Source: Fidelibacterota bacterium
GTDB lineage: Bacteria > Fidelibacterota > UBA8477 > JABMPR01
Length of the DNA stretch: 39,278 bases
Assembly (NCBI GenBank): GCA_016844955.1
Contig: JAERTH010000015.1
Location: forward strand, 1 to 39,278
Direction: 5' to 3'
Positions within the stretch are counted from its first letter, which is position 1; each line of letters opens with the position of its first letter. The notes beneath the pieces were generated by a model. The model worked only from the letters and a program-made list of their open reading frames with translations. It did no database searches and had not been told where the DNA came from. A program made the position numbers and the translations under genes. Positions 19,992 through 27,619 of the stretch are shown here, piece after piece.

Positions 19992-20353
19992 TCAGAACGC
20001 AATGCGGGCCATATCAAAAAAGTTGAGTCCATAAATCGAGATTAGGTCTTTTAATCTTATATAATTAATGGTTTAGATCGTTGAGAAATTTTCGCTTGTT
20101 GAAATATTACCAAATTTGTCACTCTCATATGCGAGAATGGGTTCTCGGAATTCGGAGGGGAAACGCCAATAGTAACCCGCTGTCGCGAATTAATCGACAA
20201 TAGCAGATAATGCGTCTGGCTTAATTTGTGCCAGTTTGGGTTTTTGGGGGGGGGATCGTCAATTGATACGTAAAACGCCCTTCTAAATACTGAAATATAA
20301 GTGCTTTGGCATGCAGTTTGTAAATACGGTATTTTAGAATACGGAAAAAATGA
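19992..20353. other. Divergent intergenic region between mpg and merR (362 bp)
   Basis: No gene is supported here. It contains a run of nine G (20246-20254), several TAAATAC-type half-sites (20284-20290 and 20321-20327) and, just before the regulator, the palindrome AAATAC-G-GTATTT (20322-20334). It must hold the promoters for mpg leftwards and for the MerR/cytochrome operon rightwards. Confidence 0.7.
20306..20335 (+). promoter_or_regulatory. Candidate promoter and operator of the merR-cytochrome operon
   Basis: TTGGCA (20306-20311) and TATTTT (20330-20335) are separated by 18 bp, resembling -35 and -10 boxes. The -10 side is embedded in the palindrome AAATAC-G-GTATTT (20322-20334). MerR-family proteins bind palindromes in or beside unusually spaced promoters, so this is a plausible autoregulatory site. 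It is inferred from spacing only. Confidence 0.3.
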
Positions 20354-20824
20354 GTGAAAATTAGTCCACAAACTGTAGATCAACCTGAATGTCTTTCTGG
20401 CGAGAAATTACACTCTCCCCGTGAAGTCGCTCATATGCTGGATTTATCCGTGGAAACGCTCCGTCTATATGAGCGTGAGGGTTTATTTGTTCCCTATAAA
20501 CTTTCTTCTGGACATCGTCGATTTACGGACGAGGATATAGAGTGGATCAAATGTATTCAACGCCAGATACATGAAAACAAACTAAATTTTGCAGGGATCC
20601 GGTATTTATTGGCAATGCTTCCCTGTCATGAAATGAAGCCCTGCTGCCTTGAAGATCATGAAACCTGTCCCGCAGGAACCAAGAGTTGCCGACCCTGTTG
20701 GGATTTTGAGGATACACCCTGTAGAATACAGGGCGAAAATTGCAGGACTTGCGTTGTTTACCAACAAGTGTTAAACATTGATAACTTAAAACAAATACTT
20801 CAGGTGAAATTCAAATGCGATTAA
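20354..20824 (+). CDS. MerR-family transcriptional regulator with a cysteine-rich C-terminus
   Basis: 156 residues from GTG 20354. The N-terminal winged HTH is clear (SPREVAHMLDLSVETLRLYEREGL, SGHRRFTDEDIEWI, residues ~21-65), followed by the usual dimer helix. The C-terminal third holds ten cysteines (91, 97, 98, 105, 112, 115, 123, 130, 133, 155), with the pattern CRPCWDFEDTPC, suggesting a metal, Fe-S or thiol-redox sensing domain. Its last 10 bases overlap the start of the selenocytochrome gene, so it is cotranscribed and translationally coupled with the operon it probably controls. The sensed signal (metal, selenium oxyanion or redox) is inference. Confidence 0.88.
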   Translation: MKISPQTVDQPECLSGEKLHSPREVAHMLDLSVETLRLYEREGLFVPYKLSSGHRRFTDEDIEWIKCIQRQIHENKLNFAGIRYLLAMLPCHEMKPCCLEDHETCPAGTKSCRPCWDFEDTPCRIQGENCRTCVVYQQVLNIDNLKQILQVKFKCD

Positions 20825-22368
20825 AACAAAAATTATTGGTGGCCACGCTACTGATCTGGAGCGCACTCTTTTGGAGTTGTGACGCAATTAATCCAGAAGA
20901 TGGTGAACTGACAGATTACACATGCGAGGGATGCCATACCAACCGTTCAGCTCTGACACACATAATCGAAACATTGCACCTGGAACCACACGAGGAAGGC
21001 GAAGAGGCGCCTGGCTGAGGTGGCGGAGCGGTGTCGTTGACACTCACGGAAAAAGTTTGGATTAGGTTGAATGCCGCACGTGGAATTGAATCATTTACTG
21101 ATATCGATCCAACACATGCAGCTGTAGGATGTGCTGGATGTCATGGTGGGAATTCTGTCGTTGATGCAAAAGATGATACATCTGCCTATCGTTCTGCCCA
21201 TACTGGAATGATGCGTGATCCCTCAAAAATCGGAGAGGCCGGATGTAGTGGTGGAATGTGTCATGGTGATATTGTTCGCCGCAATGAAACCAGCATGCAT
21301 AGCAACCTTTGGGGTGAGAAAGCGCATGTGGCCTTGAGAAATGGATACGAGTCTTTTGAGGCATGCCCAGCAGAAATTCAAGATGGTTTTACAAAAGATT
21401 GTAACAGCTGTCATACTACTTGTGGACAATGTCACATCAGTATTCCCAATGCTGCAGGTGGCGGTTTCCTTGAACAAAGAACAGGATATAGTCACAAATT
21501 TATAGCCACACCCGATGAAGCAAATGTTTGTACCGCCTGCCACGGATCTCGTGTAGGTGATGACTGGAATGCGAACCAGGAGCGAGTTCCTGGTAATGTA
21601 CCTGATGTTCACAATGATTTCGGCTACACGTGTCTGGATTGTCACAAGGAAGACATGCATGGTGAAGGCTCAACTGATGCAGAATACACCTCTCGGTATC
21701 AGGTAGCTGATCTGCCTCAATGTGTAGATTGTCATCAGGCTGATCGGGATGATAATATCTTCCACACACAACACTGGCCAAATGCTGATGCATCAGATGG
21801 GGTAGACTTGGCTTGTTATACCTGCCACTCACAGAAGTACAATAATTGCAATACCTGCCATGCTGGAACCTGGAAGGAAGAGTATACTGCTGATAATAAG
21901 GATGAATATCGCGTGTATGCCCAATTCAAAATTGGACGAAACCCATATTATGGTGATGCGGATCATCCTCACGGCGAAGCAGCATTCATAACCACACGGC
22001 ATATCCCTGTTTCCCCAGACGCATACAGGCAATGGAATATTGCCACCATGCCAGATTACAACACGATGGAAACCTGGAAGTATGCAAGTCCACATAACAT
22101 TCAGCGCTGGACTGAGCGAACATTGGTTGAGACCAGTTGGAGTGACAGCAGTGTTTATACAGCTGACAATTGCTATACAAATTGCCATATGCATGGCAAC
22201 ACAGGTGCCTATACAGCTGTAAATCTAGATTTATACTTAATAGACGAAAACATGGAGAATGACATTACCGACGACGACCTAAGCGGGGAGATTGAAGCAA
22301 ATGCTTTGACCAGCCTGGGCCGAGTCGGGGATGGTACATATTGTGCCGCCTGTCATCCTTCGAATTAA
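20815..22368 (+). CDS. extKL: Multiheme cytochrome c lipoprotein, probable selenoprotein (ExtKL-like), TGA read as selenocysteine
   Basis: One 517-codon frame interrupted only by TGA at 21016-21018 (residue 68). The 5' part (67 residues) has a signal peptide with a lipobox-like Cys22 (LFWSC) and heme motif CEGCH. The 3' part (from GGT 21019) has eleven further sites, including CSGGMC-H (CX4CH) and CYTNCH (CX3CH), but no export signal. The first segment is no complete domain, and a cytochrome starting at GTG 21031 could not be exported for heme attachment. A SECIS-type hairpin follows the TGA. From memory, the ext (selenite/tellurite reduction) operon of Geobacter contains ExtK and ExtL, treated in some annotations as one selenocytochrome ExtKL next to a rhodanese lipoprotein, as here. 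Alternatives are an authentic nonsense mutation, a sequencing error, or two coupled genes. The ext symbol is tentative. Confidence 0.75.
21016..21046 (+). promoter_or_regulatory. Candidate bacterial SECIS element at the in-frame TGA
   Basis: Directly after the TGA, GTGTC (21031-21035) pairs perfectly with GACAC (21039-21043) around the loop GTT (21036-21038), with a G.U pair (21030/21044) extending it. The bases TGA (21016-21018) can alternatively pair with TCA (21044-21046) at the stem foot. The loop starts with G, and 17 nt separate the TGA from the loop, within the 16-37 nt window used for bacterial SECIS recognition by SelB. Evidence is structural only; selA, selB, selC and selD are not in this window. 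Confidence 0.6.
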
Positions 22369-22401
22369 TGAAAACAAGTTCAAAAACCACAAGGAGGTAT
22401 G

Positions 22402-23361
22402 ATGAAACTTGATTGGAGACTAGTACTGGTTTTAGTGTTGTCACTGGGACTAATGGTAAGTTGTGAGGATACAGATGATGAAGAAGATGCAACTGCATTT
22501 GAAGTATTAAGTGAGTATATGCTCGCCAATGATATGGATGTTGATGTTGTTGTAAATGGCTGGATCACAACAGCTTCTGCCATCAGTGAAGCTGGCCTGG
22601 AAAACTATTATATCGTTGATATCCGTGATATCGATACATATAACCTTGGTCATATTCCTGGTGCTGTTCAGTGTGCACGCACTGATGTTTTGACAACAGT
22701 TGAAGCTGGTAACACAAATGATCTTCCTGTCATTGTCACTTGCTTTTCAGGCCAATCAGCCACGCTTGCTGTAGTTGCTCTACGCTTAAGTGGCTATCCA
22801 GATGCTAAATCCCTCAAATGGGGTATGAGTAGCTGGGCCGAACAGTTTGATAGCTGGTCTGGTGCTACTGCAAGCATTGGTGTAGACCATGCAAACTGGT
22901 CATTTGATGCAGCTCCTGCATTGTTATCAGACAACGACGATCCTGTTATTGATACAGACCTTACAGATGGAGCAGCCATATTAGCAGAGCAAGTTGATTT
23001 GATGCTGGCTACATTTAAAGGTATCTCTGGTGCAGATGTGTTAGCCGCCCCAGAAAATTACCAGATCAACAATCGCTGGGAATTGACAGACTATGATCAT
23101 TATGGTCATATTGATGGCGCTTACCAGTCAACACCTGGTAGTGTTTCAATTGCTAATGATGGACTGGATGTATTAGATCCTTCACAAACCATCGTAACAT
23201 ATTGCTGGACAGGTCAAACTTCAGGAATGATGACTTCATGGTTAAGAGTTCTTGGTTATGATGCCACAAGTCTGAAAAATGGCGTGAACAGCATGATTTA
23301 CTCAGCTCTCGAAAGTCACCAGTGGGCTCCCATAGCAGCTGATCTTCCAATGGAACCCTAA
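22402..23361 (+). CDS. extH: Tandem-rhodanese lipoprotein (ExtH-like)
   Basis: 319 residues. The lipobox LMVSC (Cys21) follows a hydrophobic signal, and an acidic linker precedes two rhodanese domains. Domain 1 (~45-155) has DIRD, GHIPGA and the active-site loop TCFSGQSA (Cys114). Domain 2 (~205-315) has GHIDGA and YCWTGQTSG (Cys268). Both nucleophilic cysteines are kept, which is less usual than the one-active, one-dead arrangement of classical rhodaneses. Rhodaneses move sulfane sulfur or selenium; a lipoprotein rhodanese beside a multiheme conduit matches ExtH of the Geobacter ext operon. ATG 22402 is preferred over the adjacent ATG 22399 because AGGAGG (22392-22397) would sit only 1 nt from the latter. 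Confidence 0.88.
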   Translation: MKLDWRLVLVLVLSLGLMVSCEDTDDEEDATAFEVLSEYMLANDMDVDVVVNGWITTASAISEAGLENYYIVDIRDIDTYNLGHIPGAVQCARTDVLTTVEAGNTNDLPVIVTCFSGQSATLAVVALRLSGYPDAKSLKWGMSSWAEQFDSWSGATASIGVDHANWSFDAAPALLSDNDDPVIDTDLTDGAAILAEQVDLMLATFKGISGADVLAAPENYQINNRWELTDYDHYGHIDGAYQSTPGSVSIANDGLDVLDPSQTIVTYCWTGQTSGMMTSWLRVLGYDATSLKNGVNSMIYSALESHQWAPIAADLPMEP

Positions 23362-23378
23362 TTATTCATTGCTATCAA

Positions 23379-24239
23379 TTGAATAATACGATTTCATTAG
23401 TGTTAATATTGGGGAGCCGAATTCTTTTCGGCTCCCTTTTGCTCTCTACACTGGTATTTGGACAGCTTACCAAGCCCAATGTTGTCAATCCTCATGCAGG
23501 CGGAAATTGCAATGTCTGCCACGAATCAACCAGTGATCCTTCTAATTCAGATCTGAAACAGGACATGTGCACCTCATGCCATTCTGCAGATGCGGTAGAT
23601 GCCCTGATTCACCCGGTAAAGCATGTCAATACCGGGTCTGAGCGAATATCCATCCCCACAGACTTTGTGCTTGGTCCGAAAGGTACCCTGGATTGCCTGA
23701 CCTGCCACAAAGTGGATCACAAGATGAATAGATCTAATCGATCCTTTCTCAGGGGTGGACCTTATCGTCGGGAATTGGACTTCTGTTATAACTGTCATAG
23801 CAAAACCAATTACACCAAGATGAATCCTCATCTTCAGGTTAAAACTGATGGCAGTGTGGACAATTCCACCTGCTTACAATGTCATGTTAAACAGCCCAGC
23901 AAGGCAGATCATCCCACTATTGCCCGGGAAATGCAGCTGGATATGACAGCAACCTGCAATAAATGTCATGCGTTACATTCCCATGAACAGAATCATCAGG
24001 GGAAAAATATTGAGTTATCCAAGAAAGCCACAGCCAAACGCTTTAGACAAGCCCAGAAAAAATTTGGGGTAACACTACCCCTTTCCACGGATAATTTAAT
24101 TCAATGTAATACCTGTCATTATACCCATAACCGGGGGACCCTTGCCAGCGACCAGGTCGTTTACGAGGGTGACGGTGAAAACCAGCGTTTCTTACGCCTA
24201 TCAAAAGAGAACTTATGTTATGCCTGCCATGATTTATAA
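23379..24239 (+). CDS. Octaheme c-type cytochrome (periplasmic)
   Basis: About 286 residues with eight CxxCH motifs (CNVCH, CTSCH, CLTCH, CYNCH, CLQCH, CNKCH, CNTCH, CYACH), arranged in the doubled-CxxCH style. The start is uncertain: TTG 23379, GTG 23400 and TTG 23409 are all in frame, none has a good ribosome-binding site, and each gives a signal peptide ending near STLVFG. A 10-bp perfect hairpin with a T-run (23412-23440) lies inside this signal-peptide region. It is expected to be an intermediate electron carrier of the operon. Its stop overlaps the next gene's start. It may correspond to one of the small ext-operon cytochromes, but I cannot assign which. Confidence 0.82.
   Translation: MNNTISLVLILGSRILFGSLLLSTLVFGQLTKPNVVNPHAGGNCNVCHESTSDPSNSDLKQDMCTSCHSADAVDALIHPVKHVNTGSERISIPTDFVLGPKGTLDCLTCHKVDHKMNRSNRSFLRGGPYRRELDFCYNCHSKTNYTKMNPHLQVKTDGSVDNSTCLQCHVKQPSKADHPTIAREMQLDMTATCNKCHALHSHEQNHQGKNIELSKKATAKRFRQAQKKFGVTLPLSTDNLIQCNTCHYTHNRGTLASDQVVYEGDGENQRFLRLSKENLCYACHDL
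23412..23440 (+). terminator. Intrinsic terminator/attenuator-like hairpin after the rhodanese gene
   Basis: GGGAGCCGAA (23412-23421) pairs perfectly with TTCGGCTCCC (23427-23436) around a 5-nt loop, followed by TTTT. It begins 50 bp after the rhodanese stop and overlaps the signal-peptide codons of the octaheme cytochrome. A partial terminator here would give more selenocytochrome and rhodanese message than distal message. Confidence 0.6.
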
Positions 24240-25239
24240 TCGTTCTAAGATTTTGATCCTCGGTTTTCTATTCCTGATTGGAATAGGTGCTCAAGCTCAA
24301 CAAGCAGATGCTGAAAACTGTAATCTGTGCCACGGTTTAGCACTTCTGGGCATCTCTGGTCCCGAGAATTCCATCCGGAGTTTTGAAGTGACTGCCGAAT
24401 CCTATAGCCATTCAACCCACAGGAATGTGATCTGCCGTGACTGTCACACTGATATCAATCAGTTCCCTCACCCTGAGACTGTGCAAAAAGTGGACTGTTC
24501 CAAAGCCTGTCATATCACCAAGCCCTTCGCATTGACAGGATATTCACATATTGAACAGTCCGAAGCACATCTCATCAGTGCCCATGGCTGGAATCCGGAT
24601 TATTCAGATGAAAAAAATGAAGCCAAACCAGATTGCAAGTATTGTCACAATAATGAATTCAGAAACGTAATTGAAGACGATGCCCTCTCTACCAGCACCA
24701 AACATTGTGTGCGCTGTCATGAAGGTGCAGGCCTGGCTGGAGTTATTCTCCATGTGAATTCACATTCCGGTCATAGGACTGCGAGTGCTTCCATCAAAGT
24801 CGTGGATTTATGTTCATCCTGTCATGCTAATGAGAGTCGCATGAATCAATTTGATGTTAACCTCTCTCAGGTCGCCGGGTTTGAACGGCATTTTCATGGT
24901 AAGGCATTGAAAAAGGGGCTGGATGAAGTGGCCAACTGTATGGATTGTCATCGGAACCACCTCAATCTGCCGGCGGATGATCCCAATTCCAGTATTCATG
25001 CGAATAACATCCAGCAAACTTGTAGTGCGAATGGCTATTGTCATGACGATGCGACAGCCACCTTTGCTGTATCGGCTATTCACTCTGAACCCACGACAGA
25101 GAACAACCCCATTGTCTTTTTCACCGAGTGGGGATTTATTTTGCTGACCGCAGGGACGATGGCGCTACTATTCGCCCATATCCTGCTGGACTTTGGTCGC
25201 TGGGGTATTGATGCCTGGATGCGGAGGAAAAAAAGATGA
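24220..25239 (+). CDS. Membrane-anchored multiheme cytochrome c, partner of the cytochrome b downstream
   Basis: About 339 residues. The signal peptide ILILGFLFLIGIGAQAQ precedes six canonical CxxCH sites (CNLCH, CRDCH, CKYCH, CVRCH, CSSCH, CMDCH) plus CSKACH (CX3CH) and a very unusual CSANGYCH (CX5CH). A C-terminal transmembrane helix (~WGFILLTAGTMALLFAHIL) ends in a basic cytoplasmic tail. The next gene, a cytochrome b, starts within the stop codon (ATGA), so the two probably form a cytochrome bc-type quinol oxidoreductase. The protein at 34833 is a natural fusion of the same two modules. ATG 24220 was chosen; ATG 24229 is also possible, and the longer open frame upstream lacks a signal peptide at its N-terminus. 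Confidence 0.85.
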   Translation: MPAMIYNRSKILILGFLFLIGIGAQAQQADAENCNLCHGLALLGISGPENSIRSFEVTAESYSHSTHRNVICRDCHTDINQFPHPETVQKVDCSKACHITKPFALTGYSHIEQSEAHLISAHGWNPDYSDEKNEAKPDCKYCHNNEFRNVIEDDALSTSTKHCVRCHEGAGLAGVILHVNSHSGHRTASASIKVVDLCSSCHANESRMNQFDVNLSQVAGFERHFHGKALKKGLDEVANCMDCHRNHLNLPADDPNSSIHANNIQQTCSANGYCHDDATATFAVSAIHSEPTTENNPIVFFTEWGFILLTAGTMALLFAHILLDFGRWGIDAWMRRKKR

Positions 25240-25928
25240 GTCGCGAATATACACGCTTTAGCATAAATCAGCGTTTACAGCACATTTTCATGTTTGTCCC
25301 TTTTATCATACTAGTGATTACAGGATTTCCCATCAAATTTCCCGACAGTGCCTTTTGGAGTATGGTGATGTCTGCAGTGGGGGGAATTGAGATGGCCAGA
25401 AGCATACATCGATTTGCAGCCGCTATCATGATCATCGATTTCGCATATCATATTATATATGTTTTCCACAACATATTTAAGAATCGTCCCTCGCTTTCTG
25501 AACTCTATCTTCTGCCAAACAAAAGAGACGGACAGGACATTGTCCAGAACCTCAAATATTTTCTATTTCTCACTGATGAACGCCCGCGCTTTCACAAGTT
25601 CTCATATATCGAGAAGTTTGACTACTGGGCTGTTTTCTGGGGTATGTTTATCATGGCCGGCAGCGGTCTGGTATTATGGTTTCCAGTCCAAGTGAGCACC
25701 TTTCTTCCCGGTGTTGTGATCCAGATAGCATATGTTGCTCATAGTGATGAAGCGCTCCTGGCGTTTCTGGCTATTATCATCTGGCATTTCTATAACGTGC
25801 ATTTTAATCCTCGCATTTGGCCAGCCAACAAAGTCTGGTTTAAGGGTACCTTGACTGAGGAGGAGATGGAGCATGAGCACCCCCTTGAGCTTGAAGAGAT
25901 CAAAGCCAAAGAAGGGACTGCAAAATGA
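25236..25928 (+). CDS. Cytochrome b-type membrane subunit (formate dehydrogenase/hydrogenase gamma-like; ExtP-like)
   Basis: 230 residues with four transmembrane segments (~14-35, ~55-78, ~128-152, ~172-195) and histidines placed as b-heme ligands: QRLQH in helix 1, SIHRFAA in helix 2 and WHFYNVHF in the last helix. The internal segment YIEKFDYWAVFWG is matched by YAEKLEYWAGVWG in the fusion protein at 34833. It is predicted to exchange electrons with the quinone pool and the multiheme partner encoded just upstream, with which it shares an ATGA overlap. The Geobacter ext operon also contains a b-type cytochrome membrane protein (ExtP, from memory). It is coupled by ATGA to the next gene too. 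Confidence 0.87.
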   Translation: MSREYTRFSINQRLQHIFMFVPFIILVITGFPIKFPDSAFWSMVMSAVGGIEMARSIHRFAAAIMIIDFAYHIIYVFHNIFKNRPSLSELYLLPNKRDGQDIVQNLKYFLFLTDERPRFHKFSYIEKFDYWAVFWGMFIMAGSGLVLWFPVQVSTFLPGVVIQIAYVAHSDEALLAFLAIIIWHFYNVHFNPRIWPANKVWFKGTLTEEEMEHEHPLELEEIKAKEGTAK

Positions 25929-26722
25929 AAAAAATGCTAAAAGCCCTGTATGGTTTGGTTCTATTGGCCCTTGGAATCTATTTTTCGGTGTTTCTGGTAA
26001 AAATTGCTGTATCACATGATACAGATCATGAAACTCAAGCCACTTCGGAATCAAAATTTCCGGATTATGTAGAACAAATAAATTCTTACTACGATAGTTA
26101 CGACAATCGTAAGGATCATTTTCATCAAACCGAAAAACGATATTTTCTGCCCATGGCAGACCAGGAAAATTGCTTGAGTTGCCATTCACTCTGGCCACAT
26201 CAAAAAGATGTGAGAACCAGAGCTTTTAACAACCAGCACTCCAGCTATTTATCCTGTATGGTTTGCCATATCGATGAGCAACCCGGTAGACCGGTAAGTT
26301 TTGAATGGTATAATTTTGGTGTGGACAATTCTATCACCCGCAAAGGTCCCTTTGGTGTGGCCAGAAAAGCCGATGGCAGTCTTTCAGCATCTGATAATTT
26401 TATCACTAAAATTATTCCTGTGATCAGTGACGGAGATGTCAAAACAAGATTGTTTACCACCTATGACACACCCATGTATGCAGAATATCGTCAGGCTGTG
26501 GATGCCGGCAATGTTGTTGATGAACAAAAAGTTCGTCAGGAAGCAGAAGCCCTGGTAGGTGAAGCAGCCACGACTTGTGGTATGTGTCATGCGGAAGCAT
26601 CCGACTTCCCCTGGGCAGCTCTTGGTTTTGGTGGTGATAGATTGGATGAAATGCGTCACTCAGCAGTTGTAGGCATGATTGAAAAATATGAATCATTCTA
26701 CTTTCCACCTGTGTTTGAATAG
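25925..26722 (+). CDS. Membrane-anchored triheme cytochrome c (ExtQ-like)
   Basis: 265 residues. An N-terminal signal anchor (~MLKALYGLVLLALGIYFSVFL) is followed by three CxxCH sites (CLSCH ~79, CMVCH ~104, CGMCH ~220), with a long heme-poor stretch between the second and third. The family is not one I can name with certainty; a c-type cytochrome in this position, next to the b-type subunit, is present in ext operons (ExtQ, from memory). It is coupled to the cytochrome b gene by an ATGA overlap. A role as third subunit of the quinol oxidoreductase is inference. Confidence 0.8.
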   Translation: MKKMLKALYGLVLLALGIYFSVFLVKIAVSHDTDHETQATSESKFPDYVEQINSYYDSYDNRKDHFHQTEKRYFLPMADQENCLSCHSLWPHQKDVRTRAFNNQHSSYLSCMVCHIDEQPGRPVSFEWYNFGVDNSITRKGPFGVARKADGSLSASDNFITKIIPVISDGDVKTRLFTTYDTPMYAEYRQAVDAGNVVDEQKVRQEAEALVGEAATTCGMCHAEASDFPWAALGFGGDRLDEMRHSAVVGMIEKYESFYFPPVFE

Positions 26723-26743
26723 CATTCTATTCTGAGATAATTG

Positions 26744-27619
26744 ATGAGCCGAGAAACATTCATAGTAGCCCTACTCCTCACCATCTTTTGCCTGGGTCAG
26801 GCACTGAATGCTCAAGAAGTAACCTTTACCCGTATTCAGAAGTTTGAAGCAGACTTTAATTTCCCTACGGATATCACAGGGAATGAGAGAGGGGACATTT
26901 TCGTCCTGGATGCCATGAATGACAGGGTGGTAGTCCTCAACAAAAATGGTGAAGTATCTGAAATTAAACCACAACGTGATTCTTTCTATAAGGCTGTAGG
27001 GATCACTGTCATCAATGATGATTTATGGATTGCCGATACACCCCGTTCCCGACTCTTGAAGATGAACATGAATGGTCGTATCAGTCAGGTCATTCAACTG
27101 GCTCATGGTACGGAACCAGTGGATGTGATCGGTGTTGGTAACAACAAGGTGATTACTGACCGGTTGAACCACACCATAACGGTTCTCGATGAAAACAATC
27201 GCGAAAAATATTACTGGGGCAAGCGAGGCGAGGATATCGGAGAATTTATCAACCCGGGTTTCCTGGCTCTGGCACCGGAAAACAGAATAATTATCGGGGA
27301 TATTCTGAATCGTCGCGTCATGTCTTACTCACAGAGTGGACGGTATCCTCAGAATATCGCCAAACCTGGTGTAGAGAGAGGGCAAATATTCCGACCCAAA
27401 GGTGTAGCCCTGGATTCACAAAATCGCATCTGGATTGCAGATGGATATACTGGAGCCGTGCAGGCATTCTCCGTTTCTGGCAAATTTTTAGGTGTTGCCA
27501 TTTCAAATGGAAAACCGATCCAACTTTCAGCCCCCATGGGAGTTTTCATAGATAAGCAGGATCAGCTATGGGTGGTTGAATCATTTGCCAATTCTGTAAG
27601 CGTCTGGCAGTTAAAATGA
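26744..27619 (+). CDS. NHL-repeat beta-propeller protein (periplasmic)
   Basis: 291 residues with a signal peptide (FIVALLLTIFCLGQALNAQ) and about six NHL-type blades, for example GDIFVLDAMNDRVVVLN, DLWIADTPRSRLLKMN and RIWIADGYTGAVQAF. NHL propellers are non-enzymatic scaffolds that often accompany multiheme cytochromes in porin-cytochrome clusters, where they may help assembly. A second NHL protein is encoded three genes along (29693). ATG 26744 is used; TTG 26741 just before it adds one codon. The stop overlaps the start of the 18-heme cytochrome by ATGA. Confidence 0.88.
   Translation: MSRETFIVALLLTIFCLGQALNAQEVTFTRIQKFEADFNFPTDITGNERGDIFVLDAMNDRVVVLNKNGEVSEIKPQRDSFYKAVGITVINDDLWIADTPRSRLLKMNMNGRISQVIQLAHGTEPVDVIGVGNNKVITDRLNHTITVLDENNREKYYWGKRGEDIGEFINPGFLALAPENRIIIGDILNRRVMSYSQSGRYPQNIAKPGVERGQIFRPKGVALDSQNRIWIADGYTGAVQAFSVSGKFLGVAISNGKPIQLSAPMGVFIDKQDQLWVVESFANSVSVWQLK

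Noticed and set aside
20057..20383. 108-codon minus-strand open frame in the mpg-merR intergenic region
   Set aside because: Low-complexity composition, no domain, covers the G-run and the promoter region and overlaps the merR start.
21031..22368. A separate cytochrome gene starting at GTG 21031
   Set aside because: It has no signal peptide or anchor although it carries eleven heme motifs, and it continues the frame of the preceding 67-residue lipoprotein with only TGA between. Joined translation through selenocysteine explains both parts better.
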